Assembly (NCBI GenBank): GCA_902825875.1
Contig: CADECP010000014.1
Location: 99,228 to 163,227, forward strand
Length of the DNA stretch: 64,000 nucleotides
From: an uncultured Acidobacteriota bacterium
GTDB taxonomy: Bacteria > Acidobacteriota > Blastocatellia > RBC074
Reading direction: 5' to 3'
Part shown: in pieces, positions 38,021 to 48,026 of the stretch
How positions within the stretch are numbered: position 1 is the stretch's first letter
How the letters are laid out: each line of letters starts with the position of its first letter
The notes under the pieces: generated by a model
What the model was told of the DNA's origin: nothing
The model's input: only the letters and a program-made list of their open reading frames with translations
The model's database searches: none
Program-made: the position numbers and the translations under genes

Positions 38021-38087
38021 ATGCGGCTGTTTCCCCAAAAGTTTGTGCCAGCATTGCACACCCTTCCCATTCATATTTCTCAACTGC

Positions 38088-39389
38088 TTACCCTGACACA
38101 GTAAGAGTGTCTTTCAAGTTCAACTCTCTCGCAGCATCAGACAACAACACGCGCAAAAAACTGCTGGGTTGGTTTTGGCGGAAGAATTCGGCGGAGACGG
38201 CAGGTTGGAAGCATTCGTCTTCCAGGAAGTGCCAGATTTCGTCGTTGCCATTTTCGCCTCGTCGGACGGTTTCGGAAATCCACAAGCCAAGCATGGTTCC
38301 CAACGCCGCGCGTACGCTGACATCGGCTTCTCCGGCTTTAAAGTTTCGTTCGGTTTGGGCGATCAGGTTGACGGCGTCCGGTTCCAGTCGCATCACCCAA
38401 ATTCGCAGCCAAGCGTAATCGTAATCGGTGATATTCAAATCGCTGAGCGACCAGGTGATACCACCAAAGCCGAGTTTGTCGGCGCGTTCCAGAATGGCGC
38501 AAGTGGCTCGGATGATGGTTTTGATACCGCCGTAAGGCATGAAGGCTCCGAAGACGTCTTCGGGTTCGCTGGGAATTTGCACCAACGGACCGGTGGAAGA
38601 AGGTTTGCTGGCGGGTTCGGGTTCAGCAGCTTCCTGTCGAAGCGGTTTCAATGTGGCGACGACGGTTCTGACCCATTGCGGCAAAATCCAGACGCTGGTT
38701 TCCAGCGTTTCGCGCAGGTCGTTTTCGTTGACGAAGCCTTGCAGATAATCGCAACAGGTTTGCCACAAGTGCAGAAAGCTGTCGCTACCGTTGACCGGAT
38801 CAAGCAGAGCGACAATGTGTTCCGGCACATTCTGAGCGTTCAACCATTGCGGGAATCGTTCGGCCAGATCAGGTTCGGTCAAACCGACTTGCAAGGTGAT
38901 GCTTTCGCGTTGGGCGGCAAATGAATCCCAGCCTTCGCCAACGCGCAACCGCAATCGCATGGTCGCTTCGCGCATGGAGCTGATGAGCGGCGGAGAAAAG
39001 CTGCCTTCCTTGAACATCATCATGCGAGTTCGTTCGTTGAACAGCGATGAAAGCGTAGTAATCCAATCGGTCTCGCCGACCAGACCTCGCCGCTTTTGTT
39101 CGGCGGCCAGCAGCATGACCAAAACCCCTATGCCTGCTCGGCGCGTTTGCGGATTTCCCCAGAACGCGGCGGTGTGGCCGGGCAACAACCAACGGCTGGC
39201 AGTTTCTTCGTCCAGCACCTGCGCCCACTTTTGCAGCCATTCAAAATCGCCATCGTCGGTTCGGAGTTCAGCCAATGACCAACCATCGGCGGTCAGGTGA
39301 TTGGCATTGGCGCGGTTGATGATTTCTCGTTGAGCAGCGCGGATTGTTTCGCCGCTTCCGTCTACAGGGATGTCTTGAAAAATAGCCAT
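38088..39389 (-). CDS. Unrecognised protein with internal duplication, possibly truncated
   Basis: A 433-residue soluble protein that I cannot assign. Two segments resemble each other. Residues about 37-150 have WSLAELRTDDGDFEWLQKW, then RRAGIGVLVMLLAAEQKRR and MREATMRLRLR. Residues about 313-430 have WSLSDLNITDYDYAWLRIW, then VRAALGTMLGLWISETVRR and LSDAARELNLK. They are separated by a Pro/Glu/Ser-rich linker (252-275). The second copy stops just where the first continues into ITLQVGLTEPDLAERFPQWL, so the protein may have lost its C-terminus. ATG 39389 is chosen, with GGGAG 11 bases upstream; GTG 39407 is possible. I faintly recall similar modules in very large bacterial proteins near defence genes, but cannot name the family. 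Confidence 0.65.
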   Translation of the reverse strand: MAIFQDIPVDGSGETIRAAQREIINRANANHLTADGWSLAELRTDDGDFEWLQKWAQVLDEETASRWLLPGHTAAFWGNPQTRRAGIGVLVMLLAAEQKRRGLVGETDWITTLSSLFNERTRMMMFKEGSFSPPLISSMREATMRLRLRVGEGWDSFAAQRESITLQVGLTEPDLAERFPQWLNAQNVPEHIVALLDPVNGSDSFLHLWQTCCDYLQGFVNENDLRETLETSVWILPQWVRTVVATLKPLRQEAAEPEPASKPSSTGPLVQIPSEPEDVFGAFMPYGGIKTIIRATCAILERADKLGFGGITWSLSDLNITDYDYAWLRIWVMRLEPDAVNLIAQTERNFKAGEADVSVRAALGTMLGLWISETVRRGENGNDEIWHFLEDECFQPAVSAEFFRQNQPSSFLRVLLSDAARELNLKDTLTVSG

Positions 39390-39407
39390 GAGTTGGTGAT
39401 CTCCCAC

Positions 39408-39617
39408 GTGAGCAAGTTGAATTGATTCAGCATGGCTCGAACCGGGTCGGTCGTTGATGGTTTGTGATTCGAGCGAGGTTTAGGATCAAGATCGGTTGCC
39501 GTACCAACCTTGAGAGGCAGTCGGAGTTTAATCCGAGTCGGCTGAGGCGGGCAACGGAAATTTCTGTTGTGCGTGGAATAAGCACCGCGACCAATCATCG
39601 GTCGCGGTGCTGCCGAA
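39408..39617. other. Intergenic region with hairpin
   Basis: A 210-base gap between two minus-strand genes. GCACCGCGACC (39582-39592) pairs perfectly with 39600-39610 across a 7-base loop, just downstream of the DUF350 gene, so it is probably its terminator, although no T run follows on that strand. I see nothing else in the gap. Confidence 0.55.
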
Positions 39618-40463
39618 TCAAAAAAGTTTCGTCACCACCAATGCCGTCGCCAGATAACCAACAGCTTCCAGCAATGCCGCGCCGACGTTTCGGTCATTCG
39701 CTATTTCCTGATCCAGACGCCCGTTGCGAAAACTGAATCCGGCTCCGAGCAGCAACATTTGCACGATGATTTGCCGAACTGGATATAAAACCAGCACGAC
39801 CAGCAACATCAAACCAAAACTGCGAAAGCTGTCCGCATAGCCGGTGAAACTGCCAGAGACCGCATACCCCACCATCATTCCAATGGAAACGATCAATCCG
39901 GCGCAGCCCAAACCCGCCGCCAGATTGCCGTCCTGAATCAGATGCGAATCGTTGTAAGCCGTCAGCATTCGGAAAATGTGCGTCAAAACAATCAGCGCCG
40001 CTACTCCGGCCAGCCAGAAAACCACAGTCGGCACAATCGAACCGCCATCACCTGTCAACGCCCCGGCGACAATCTGACTGGAAGCGATGTGAACTGCACC
40101 ATCTACGATTCCAGCGGCGACATTGCCTTCGGCAATTTGCTCACGCAGAGGGACTCCGGTGGCTTTGCTGTATTGTTCAAAGATAAAACTGGCCACGGCC
40201 ATCGCCACAATTCCACCAACGCCATAAGCCAACACGCCTTTGACATCGCCCCAGAACGAATGGCTTGGGCCGCTCAAGATAGGTATGACGACGTTGATGA
40301 CTCCGAGCATAAAGCCGCACAACGAAACCGCTGCCGCTTTGTTGTCGCGGTTAATCAGCGCGTCGGTCACTGAATGGCCGAGCGTTAGCCGGAACACCAA
40401 TCGCGCGACAATCAACAAAACGATCACCGCCAAAACCACGAAGCCAATAGTTGCTGCGTCCAT
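39618..40463 (-). CDS. DUF350 membrane protein (two DUF350 units)
   Basis: A 281-residue membrane protein with about eight hydrophobic segments. It has two related halves, each with a short loop containing a DUF350-like pattern (INRDNKAAAVSLCGFMLGV and LIQDGNLAAGLGCAGLIVS). A strong AGGAGG precedes ATG 40463. DUF350 proteins are common in bacteria, and their role is not established. Downstream on the same strand is the duplicated orphan protein; upstream is the GT9 gene that ends 52 bases away, so co-transcription with Trm112 and GT9 is possible. Confidence 0.85.
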   Translation of the reverse strand: MDAATIGFVVLAVIVLLIVARLVFRLTLGHSVTDALINRDNKAAAVSLCGFMLGVINVVIPILSGPSHSFWGDVKGVLAYGVGGIVAMAVASFIFEQYSKATGVPLREQIAEGNVAAGIVDGAVHIASSQIVAGALTGDGGSIVPTVVFWLAGVAALIVLTHIFRMLTAYNDSHLIQDGNLAAGLGCAGLIVSIGMMVGYAVSGSFTGYADSFRSFGLMLLVVLVLYPVRQIIVQMLLLGAGFSFRNGRLDQEIANDRNVGAALLEAVGYLATALVVTKLF

Positions 40464-40515
40464 AATTCCTCCTGATGTTGTGTACCTTACGTTTGAATTC
40501 TGCTTTTCGTCGAGC

Positions 40516-41601
40516 TTATGCCTTGTCTATTGCTCCCGCAATTGCGCTCATCACCTGAGCCACACTGATCGAACGAATGCATTCCGGTTCGGCAAATGCT
40601 TCGCACTTGTACATCGAACAGGGATTGCAGGCAAAGTAGTTCTGCACCAATTCCGAAGGCGCTCGCCAGGGACTCCAGCGAACGGAACTCGCCGGGCCGA
40701 ATAAAACCACCAGCGGAGTTTTCACCGCCGCCGCGATATGAGCCGGGCCGCTGTCGTTGCCGACGAACAATTTCGCTCCGGCTATGACCGCAACCAGTTC
40801 ACCGATGGACAGCGAACTCAAGCTAGCCAGTTTCTGCTTCGTCGCTTTTTGAACAGCCTGCATCTGTGCCCGTTGTTCGTCGGTAGGCGCTCCGGTCAGC
40901 ACGATTTGCAAACCGCGTCCGATCAACTCTTCAGCGACTTCGGCAAAACGTTCCGGCATCCATCGTTTGGTGTAAAACTCATTGGTCGGAGCCAGCACCG
41001 CATACGGCTTTGCCGGATCAACACCTGCGGCGGCCAACTTTGCTTGAGCGTTTTCCAGCATCGCTGGCGCTACGTGCAGATGCGTTTGCGCAGCCTGCTC
41101 GCCGGGCAATCCCAGCCATTGAAATTCGGCAAACTGGTTTTCAACCGTGTGCAACCGCTGACTAATGCCCGGTTCTTTCAGAATTTCATCCACTGACGGA
41201 ATTCTCAGGTTGTAAGCGTAACCGTTGCGAAAATGTGTCGGAGCCACACGATGCCTGGCTCCGCCGGCAAAAGTCAGTTGGGCACTGGTCGGCCCGCCGT
41301 GCAGGTTGATGACAGTAGTGAACTTGCGATCGCGGATTTCCTTGATGACTCCCAACCGCGATGCAAAAGTGCTGCGATTGTCAGTGTTTTTGCGCGGCAA
41401 CGCGATGGCGTCAATGTCAGGGTCGGCGGCGTACAGTTCTGTGTAAATCGCTTCGACCAATGTCGTAAGTTCCAGATCAGGACGAAACCGCTTCAACGCG
41501 CGCAGGTTGGCTGTATCCAACACGGCTTCGCCCAAATTGCGAAGCCGAATAAACAGCACACGAGAATTTTCCGGCAATTGTTGAAAGAATAATGTTGGCA
41601 T
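40516..41601 (-). CDS. Glycosyltransferase family 9 (heptosyltransferase-like)
   Basis: A 361-residue GT9 protein, the family that adds heptose or other sugars to lipopolysaccharide core at the inner membrane. The N-terminal VLFIRLRNLGEAVLDTANL, the middle YAVLAPTNEFYTKRWMPERFAEV and the donor-binding FVGNDSGPAHIAAAVKTPLVVLFGP (shown in part: GNDSGPAHIAAA) are diagnostic. A Cys-rich region near the C-terminus (CNPCSMYKCEAFAEPECI) is common in the family. ATG 41601 is used; TTG 41628 would overlap the stop of the Trm112 gene as TTGA and is a real alternative, since neither start has a clear Shine-Dalgarno. Confidence 0.88.
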   Translation of the reverse strand: MPTLFFQQLPENSRVLFIRLRNLGEAVLDTANLRALKRFRPDLELTTLVEAIYTELYAADPDIDAIALPRKNTDNRSTFASRLGVIKEIRDRKFTTVINLHGGPTSAQLTFAGGARHRVAPTHFRNGYAYNLRIPSVDEILKEPGISQRLHTVENQFAEFQWLGLPGEQAAQTHLHVAPAMLENAQAKLAAAGVDPAKPYAVLAPTNEFYTKRWMPERFAEVAEELIGRGLQIVLTGAPTDEQRAQMQAVQKATKQKLASLSSLSIGELVAVIAGAKLFVGNDSGPAHIAAAVKTPLVVLFGPASSVRWSPWRAPSELVQNYFACNPCSMYKCEAFAEPECIRSISVAQVMSAIAGAIDKA

Positions 41602-41624
41602 CGAAAGTTCAGGAAGTGCGGCGA

Positions 41625-41807
41625 TCAAGCTTGAACTTCTTTTTCGATGGTTGCTTCTTCAACGATCATGATCGGAATGTCGTCCCGAATGGGATAAACA
41701 CGAAAACATACTTCGCATTTCAAACCGGTGCCATCAGCTTTCGGTTCGACCCTGGATTTGCAAAACGGACAACACAGAATTTCCAGAAAATCAGGATTAA
41801 TGTTCAT
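41625..41807 (-). CDS. Trm112 family zinc protein
   Basis: A 60-residue Trm112/UPF0434 protein. Zinc ligands are CCPFC near the N-terminus and CEVC near residue 31, with the family C-terminus YPIRDDIPIMIVEEA. In eukaryotes Trm112 activates methyltransferases; in bacteria these small proteins often lie beside lipopolysaccharide or methyltransferase genes. Here the gene directly precedes, and nearly overlaps, the GT9 gene. Confidence 0.9.
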   Translation of the reverse strand: MNINPDFLEILCCPFCKSRVEPKADGTGLKCEVCFRVYPIRDDIPIMIVEEATIEKEVQA

Positions 41808-42145
41808 CGAATTTTCTCTTGGATTGGGTTAGGACTGCGAACGAAGCGGCATTCTAGGGATGGACTTTCAGACTGTCAAAGCGGTTTTCTCTTTTCCCAC
41901 CAACAATTTCACACGAAAAACGACCGCGAAACTTTAGAACTGAAAGAAGCCGTTTCAGGAATTGACAGGTCTGGGGTCGGTCAATATACTTCGCACTTCC
42001 TTTTGATGAGTGCCAGTGAATGTGAAGGCTTCGAATGCACATTACTTGAGTCTTTGACACTCAACTAAGCACCCGCATTTTAAGGAATGCCAAAAATTTC
42101 AATTACATCTACCAATAAACAACCAATCTGAAAGGAGTTTTCCTA
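41808..42145. other. groES upstream region
   Basis: A 338-base divergent region between the Trm112 gene and groES. It holds a strong sigma-70 promoter at 41962-41990 and, near 42050, the small dyad TTGAGT-N7-ACTCAA. I find no CIRCE element (TTAGCACTC-N9-GAGTGCTAA), so HrcA control is not supported. No gene seen. Confidence 0.6.
41962..41990 (+). promoter_or_regulatory. Sigma-70 promoter for groESL
   Basis: TTGACA (41962-41967), a 17-base spacer and TATACT (41985-41990). This is one of the best promoter matches in the window. It lies 155 bases before groES, leaving a long 5' leader. Confidence 0.8.
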
Positions 42146-42463
42146 ATGGCAACAACTATTCGTCCGCTGAACGACCGCATCATTGTGCGCCGCACGGAAG
42201 ATCAAGAACAAATGCGTGGAGGTCTGTACATCCCAGACACCGCCAAAGAAAAACCGCAGGAAGGCGAAGTCATCGCTGTCGGCAATGGCAAATTACTCGA
42301 CAATGGAACCCGCATTGCGATTGATCTGAAAGCTGGTGACAAAGTCCTGTTCGGCAAATACTCCGGAACCGAAATCAAACTCGATGGCGAAGAATATCTG
42401 ATTCTGCGCGAAGACGATATTCTGGGCGTGATCGAAGGCGCGGCCAAAGCCAAAGGCAAATAA
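42146..42463 (+). CDS. groES: Co-chaperonin GroES
   Basis: A 105-residue GroES (Cpn10), which caps the GroEL folding chamber in the cytoplasm. [19 protein letters not shown], the mobile loop [16 protein letters not shown] and the C-terminal [14 protein letters not shown] are conserved. AAAGGAG precedes the ATG. groEL follows after 42 bases with its own strong Shine-Dalgarno. Confidence 0.98.
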   Translation: MATTIRPLNDRIIVRRTEDQEQMRGGLYIPDTAKEKPQEGEVIAVGNGKLLDNGTRIAIDLKAGDKVLFGKYSGTEIKLDGEEYLILREDDILGVIEGAAKAKGK

Positions 42464-44134
<1,671 letters not shown>

Positions 44135-44156
44135 ACTCCGGCCAAGCCGAAAACTG

Positions 44157-44185
44157 AAAAAGGGAGCCTTCAAGGCTCCCTTTTT
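44157..44185. terminator. Bidirectional terminator after groEL
   Basis: AAAAAGGGAGCCT pairs with AGGCTCCCTTTTT around a 3-base loop. T runs exist on both strands, so it also serves the convergent gene ending at 44226. Confidence 0.92.
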
Positions 44186-44225
44186 CAATTGAACTCATTA
44201 GTTGAACCAATCAAAAAGACCGGCT

Positions 44226-44624
44226 TTAAGCAACTGCTACCTCTGCGTTCAGACTGGGTCTTAAGGAAGTCACAATATACGCATGCTTTATTTGTAAACC
44301 AAAAAAATTACTACTTTGAACATCAACTGAGCCATGCTCGATTTTGATCGTTCGATTGATTGCATCAAGAGCTGGATTATTTTGGTCAATAAGCACAATC
44401 CTTGAAAGATTTACAAGCTCATCTGGCTTAAATTTTGCCTGAGTCTGTTTCGCCATGAATGAAAGCGCCTCCTTACGATTTGCTTCGATCCAAGGTGCAG
44501 CTACGACTAAGTCCCATTTATCCCCAGCCTCCTCTCTCAGAAACAAGGCAAATAAGGTGAAGGCACCCTTTTTTATGGAGATTTCTTTCTCTAGCTCACT
44601 GAATTTACTAACTAGCTCTTTCAT
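44226..44624 (-). CDS. Unknown 132-residue protein paired with HEPN gene
   Basis: A small soluble protein with no family that I recognise. It begins with a charged helix (MKELVSKFSELEKEISIKKG), then the motif TLFALFLREEAGDKWDLVVA, where WDLVVAAPWIE is reminiscent of short proteins often encoded beside HEPN domains. Its ATG overlaps the HEPN stop codon (ATGA), so the two are translationally coupled, and an AGGTG lies upstream. This region is visibly A+T-richer than the neighbouring genes, which suggests acquisition by transfer. A toxin-antitoxin or other paired role is possible but not shown. Confidence 0.7.
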   Translation of the reverse strand: MKELVSKFSELEKEISIKKGAFTLFALFLREEAGDKWDLVVAAPWIEANRKEALSFMAKQTQAKFKPDELVNLSRIVLIDQNNPALDAINRTIKIEHGSVDVQSSNFFGLQIKHAYIVTSLRPSLNAEVAVA

Positions 44625-45016
44625 AAAACACCTAATAGCTTTTTTACAGCCTCAATCAATAACTCTGCATCATTTTTTCCAGCACTTCCAATTGGGTCAT
44701 ACCTTGCTTCGGGATCCCATTTGGCAATCGCTGACCACTCGGCAAGATATGCGGTTTTAATCTTACTTTCTAAACCCGATAACGACAGCAAAACATCCAA
44801 ATTATGAGTTTTAAAACTTTGAAAAGGTTGAAACTCGCTTCGTGTCTGTGGGAAACCACTCCACTTCAGCGTCTTACAAATCCGGTTTTTCAGCGCCAAC
44901 TCAATAGCGTAGCCACTTAAATATGCTGCCCCATCATAACGCCCTGCATTAAACAACGCCTCAGCATCTTTTAGTCGCTCACGGGCTATTTTTCGTAATT
45001 CAACTCTTGTGATCAT
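44621..45016 (-). CDS. HEPN domain protein
   Basis: A 131-residue HEPN-type helical protein. The pattern RERLKDAEALFNAGRYDGAAYLSGYAIELALKNRI (shown in pieces: GRYDGAAYLSGYAIELALK) is typical of the HEPN fold. The catalytic Rx4-6H motif of HEPN RNases is not evident; EARYDPIG stands in the C-terminal part. ATG 45016 is chosen because the domain begins there; longer in-frame forms up to 45091 have no similarity. HEPN proteins occur with nucleotidyltransferase-type antitoxins or in defence loci. Here the partner is the unknown gene at 44226-44624. Base composition is low in G+C relative to neighbours. Confidence 0.82.
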   Translation of the reverse strand: MITRVELRKIARERLKDAEALFNAGRYDGAAYLSGYAIELALKNRICKTLKWSGFPQTRSEFQPFQSFKTHNLDVLLSLSGLESKIKTAYLAEWSAIAKWDPEARYDPIGSAGKNDAELLIEAVKKLLGVL

Positions 45017-45176
45017 TTGGAGCCAAGAATAACGGATTGATATCAGCAGATCGCAATTTAATCTATGACAATTACAATCGAACAATAGCAAATCCTACTC
45101 TTTTATGCATCGGCTTCTCAGCCTTACACGAAGTCATCGCTTATTCGTAATCCAATGCTGCCCAATATGCCTTTCG

Positions 45177-46058
45177 TCAGTGTTTGCCCCGAATCGCAAC
45201 GTAAGCCTTCACGACTTCAAATACATATTCCTGACAAGCCAGCGCCGTCGTTCCGTTGTATTTTCCGTTGTTCGTAATGTTGTTTGACAACACGCGAATT
45301 CCCAAAAAAGGTACGTTGAAGAATTTGGCAATCTGCGCCGCCGAAGCCGTTTCCATCTCTTCGACCGAAGTGCCGAACTGTTTGTGAAAGCGATTGATCC
45401 GGTCAAGCTCGCTGTTCCAAACGTCGCTTGAACCGATGACGCCGCGAACGACTTTGCCTTTGCGATACGAATCTTTAACTTTGTCGGCAACGGCCAACAA
45501 TTGTTCGTCGGCATTGAACCGGCGCATCGTTCGCGCGTTCGGGTCTTCTCCGGCGCTGCCTTCGGAAGCCAGCAAATCCATTGGAACCCATTCAACCGAA
45601 TAGCTTCCCTGCCCGGACTGGCGAACTCCGGTTTTGAACGCGCCCAAATTGACGGCAGCTTCGCCGATGACGATGTCGAAGACGTTCAACTTCGTGTCGT
45701 GCCCGCCCGCCGTTCCCTGATTGATGATAGCGACCGGCTTGAACCGTTCGATGGCGATTGCCGTCGCCGCCGCTGTGTTCGACATGCCTTTCAAGGTTTT
45801 CGACACAACGACCGGATACCCATTCACCGTCCCGCGCCAAAACATCCAACCGCCGACTTTCTCTTCGCTGGCGTTTTCCAGCCGTTTGACCAGCAATTCG
45901 ACTTCAATCGGCATTGCGCCTTGCACAATCACCGGACGCAGCGGTTCAGCGTTCAAAGCCTTCTGAGCTTGAACGACTCCTAAAGAGACGGTACAGCAGG
46001 CAAAAGCCAACAGTACGAATGTGCGGGTTAAAGTAGAATTGATGAGATGACGCAGCAT
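45177..46058 (-). CDS. Exported nucleosidase/phosphorylase-family protein (MTA/SAH-nucleosidase fold)
   Basis: A 293-residue member of the purine-nucleoside phosphorylase / MTA-SAH nucleosidase fold. The motifs are INQGTAGGH, VVRGVIGSSDVWN and the nucleobase/ribose-binding SVEEMETASAAQIAKFFNVPF near residues 235-255. The N-terminus carries a signal peptide (TFVLLAFACCTVSLGVVQAQ), so it acts outside the cytoplasm, unusual for this family. ATG 46058 is selected because AAGGA lies eight bases upstream; longer starts to 46100 exist. A periplasmic role in nucleoside salvage or in degrading a signalling nucleoside is an inference. Confidence 0.8.
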   Translation of the reverse strand: MLRHLINSTLTRTFVLLAFACCTVSLGVVQAQKALNAEPLRPVIVQGAMPIEVELLVKRLENASEEKVGGWMFWRGTVNGYPVVVSKTLKGMSNTAAATAIAIERFKPVAIINQGTAGGHDTKLNVFDIVIGEAAVNLGAFKTGVRQSGQGSYSVEWVPMDLLASEGSAGEDPNARTMRRFNADEQLLAVADKVKDSYRKGKVVRGVIGSSDVWNSELDRINRFHKQFGTSVEEMETASAAQIAKFFNVPFLGIRVLSNNITNNGKYNGTTALACQEYVFEVVKAYVAIRGKH

Positions 46059-46154
46059 GGGGATATTCCTTATCATCTTTACTGGATAAATCATGCCCAT
46101 TGGTAATTCTGCTTGGGTTGAGGCGTACTCAATGATTGCCGAACTTTTATGTCG

Positions 46155-46529
46155 TTACGACTTTCTCTGATCTGCAATATGCCACAGAACGCCTGTGGGA
46201 TCAGTCAGGTAGAGCACGCGAAGGCCCCACGGTTGTAGCTCTGGTGGTTTAGCAGTGTGTAGGTCGTACTTGTCCAAAAGTCCGCTACTTTTGATGTGAT
46301 CCCACCATTCATCAGCATTTTCAACCGTAAGGCTCATCATGAAGTTCTCGGCATACTCCTTCACATAAAAAGCCTGCAGCAGAAACCGATACCCATCTAT
46401 CTCTAACTCACATACTTGCTTATTGCCCCAATTCTCACGAAATCCCAGATCAAGATAGAAACGTTTAGAAAGTTCGAAGTCTCTAGCGGGAACAAACGCT
46501 TTGAGATCGAGTATCTTATTAACCGCCAT
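46155..46529 (-). CDS. VOC/glyoxalase-family protein
   Basis: A 124-residue single-domain protein of the vicinal oxygen chelate superfamily. The pattern DLKAFVPARDFELSKRFYLDLGF at the start and YLTDPTGVLWHIAD at the end is typical of glyoxalase/bleomycin-resistance-like proteins. Only some metal ligands of true glyoxalases are apparent. ATG 46529 follows AGGAG at a good distance; GTG 46535 is in frame. Substrate unknown. Confidence 0.85.
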   Translation of the reverse strand: MAVNKILDLKAFVPARDFELSKRFYLDLGFRENWGNKQVCELEIDGYRFLLQAFYVKEYAENFMMSLTVENADEWWDHIKSSGLLDKYDLHTAKPPELQPWGLRVLYLTDPTGVLWHIADQRKS

Positions 46530-46550
46530 ATTCACTCCTTTTGCCTGCTG

Positions 46551-47240
46551 TTACCGTTTCTCTGTCTTCCACGAAGTCAGCACATACTCGTGATCCAGTT
46601 CAGCCCAATCGTACCGAAGCAGGATTTTGTCTTCGCCTGCTACCCACAAATGAGCAGTCGGCGTTTTCAACTCATCGGAATCAATCGTGAAGTGCGCGGC
46701 TTTGAACGTGCCCGCCGGAATGGTGAGTTCTTCTTCGCCAAGCAGGTTCAGTCGAACCGTTTCCAGCCGTCCAAGCGGCCCGTCGGTTCCGTTCCAGCGC
46801 GTCGAAGTGTTGTACACGGTGCGCGTCTGCTGGCCGCCAAGCGCGCGGTCGTAATTGAAAATCGCCCAACCATCCAGCATCACGGCGTGAGAAACGATGG
46901 AAAAGGAATCGGCGGGAATGGCGAGGGTTTGTTGCGTGTGGCCGGTTTCGGGGCTGTCGGTGACGGCAATCAGTTTATCGGCTTCGGTGCGAAAATAACC
47001 GGAGCCAATCCATCGGTCGCCGACTTGCAAGCGGATGAAGACTTCCGAAGGGCGACCATCTTTGCCGCGCGTGTACGTGACATCGCGGACAAATTGCGAA
47101 TCATCGGTCATCGCCAGACAACGCATGGTCGTCGAACCGTCGCGGTTGCGCGTCAATTGCCAGTCTTCGCGGCCACGCTCCTGCCCTGTGGATTTCGTCA
47201 GGTAGCTGAGCCGCCCATGTTGGTATTTGAAGTCGGTCAT
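46551..47240 (-). CDS. Protein of unknown function (DUF3108-like beta protein)
   Basis: A 229-residue, beta-strand-rich protein without a signal peptide. Alternating strands such as MRCLAMTDDSQFVRDVTYTRG and the pattern ELTIPAGTFKAAHFTIDSDE resemble DUF3108-like lipid- or lipoprotein-binding beta proteins; the resemblance is modest. ATG 47240 begins at the conserved-looking MTDFKYQHG; the longer in-frame start at 47285 falls inside a repeat element. No Shine-Dalgarno is visible. Function unknown. Confidence 0.65.
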   Translation of the reverse strand: MTDFKYQHGRLSYLTKSTGQERGREDWQLTRNRDGSTTMRCLAMTDDSQFVRDVTYTRGKDGRPSEVFIRLQVGDRWIGSGYFRTEADKLIAVTDSPETGHTQQTLAIPADSFSIVSHAVMLDGWAIFNYDRALGGQQTRTVYNTSTRWNGTDGPLGRLETVRLNLLGEEELTIPAGTFKAAHFTIDSDELKTPTAHLWVAGEDKILLRYDWAELDHEYVLTSWKTEKR

Positions 47241-47244
47241 TTTC

Positions 47245-47318
47245 GGGTGGCAGGTCACAGGTGGCAGGTTGCAGGTCGTCAGCAAATCGCTGTGACCTGC
47301 AACCTGTCGCCTAACACC
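47245..47318. repeat. Tandem-arm inverted repeat, GGTNRCA units
   Basis: Left arm 47245-47277 reads GGTGGCA, GGTCACA, GGTGGCA, GGTTGCA, GGTCGTC. The reverse complement of 47289-47318 reads GGTGTTA, GGCGACA, GGTTGCA, GGTCACA. It fills the gap between the DUF937 gene and the unknown gene. Confidence 0.85.
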
Positions 47319-47918
47319 TTAACGGCGTCCGCTCATCATTCCGCCGATCATTCCCATAACGTCGTCCACCGCCGAACCATCGCCATCGCGGTCGAGCAAT
47401 CCGCCAAGCACGCCCATCAAGCCGGAATTGCCGCCCATTGATTGAGCCGCTCCGCCGAGCAATCCGCCCAAATCCGCCGCACCAAGTCCACCGCCACTTT
47501 GTTGGCGCGAACGACCAATCGCGCCCATCACAACCGGAGCCAGAATCGCCAGCAATGGGCCGACTTTGCCCATATCCAATCCACTTGCCTGACTGACGCC
47601 TTGCGCGACGGTGCCTTGTTGGCCGCCGAAGATGTGACCGAGTATGCCTGCGCCGTTACCTGCGCCGCCGCCAATGTTTCCAGCGATCAATCCGCCAATG
47701 TCGTCCAACACGCTGCCGTCGTGGTCGCGGTCAATCGCGCCCAGAATTCCGGATGCGCCTTCTTCGCTGGCGCTATTGTTGGCCAATCCGCCCAGCAACA
47801 TCGGCAAAGCCGCCTGAATCGCGTTGCTGGTCGAGCCTTCGTCCGCGCCAATCGCCTGGCTGATCTGCCCCACGGTGTTGCCGCCGAGCGCGTCTTGAAG
47901 AATTCCTGTCAAATCCAT
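47319..47918 (-). CDS. DUF937 protein
   Basis: A 199-residue Gly-rich protein of the DUF937 family. The N-terminal MDLTGILQDALGGNTVGQIS matches the family, and two acidic loops, DRDHDGSVLDD and DRDGDGSAVDD, resemble calcium-binding loops found in this family. The tail MGMIGGMMSGRR ends the protein. A strong AGGAG precedes ATG 47918. The function of the family is unknown; it is common in proteobacteria and acidobacteria. The gene is divergent from the sugar ABC transporter gene. Confidence 0.85.
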   Translation of the reverse strand: MDLTGILQDALGGNTVGQISQAIGADEGSTSNAIQAALPMLLGGLANNSASEEGASGILGAIDRDHDGSVLDDIGGLIAGNIGGGAGNGAGILGHIFGGQQGTVAQGVSQASGLDMGKVGPLLAILAPVVMGAIGRSRQQSGGGLGAADLGGLLGGAAQSMGGNSGLMGVLGGLLDRDGDGSAVDDVMGMIGGMMSGRR

Positions 47919-48026
47919 TGTTTGTTCTCCTGAGTAAAAGCAAGGCAGACACACAGCCTGTCCCGCTGACTGGATAAGGCGAAACAAGCTCGCGGCTTGC
48001 CTCAATGGTTGAATCGAATCATAGCT

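Noticed and set aside
42040..42075. Possible CIRCE (HrcA) operator upstream of groES
   Set aside because: Only TTGAGT-N7-ACTCAA is present; the CIRCE consensus TTAGCACTC-N9-GAGTGCTAA is not matched on either side.
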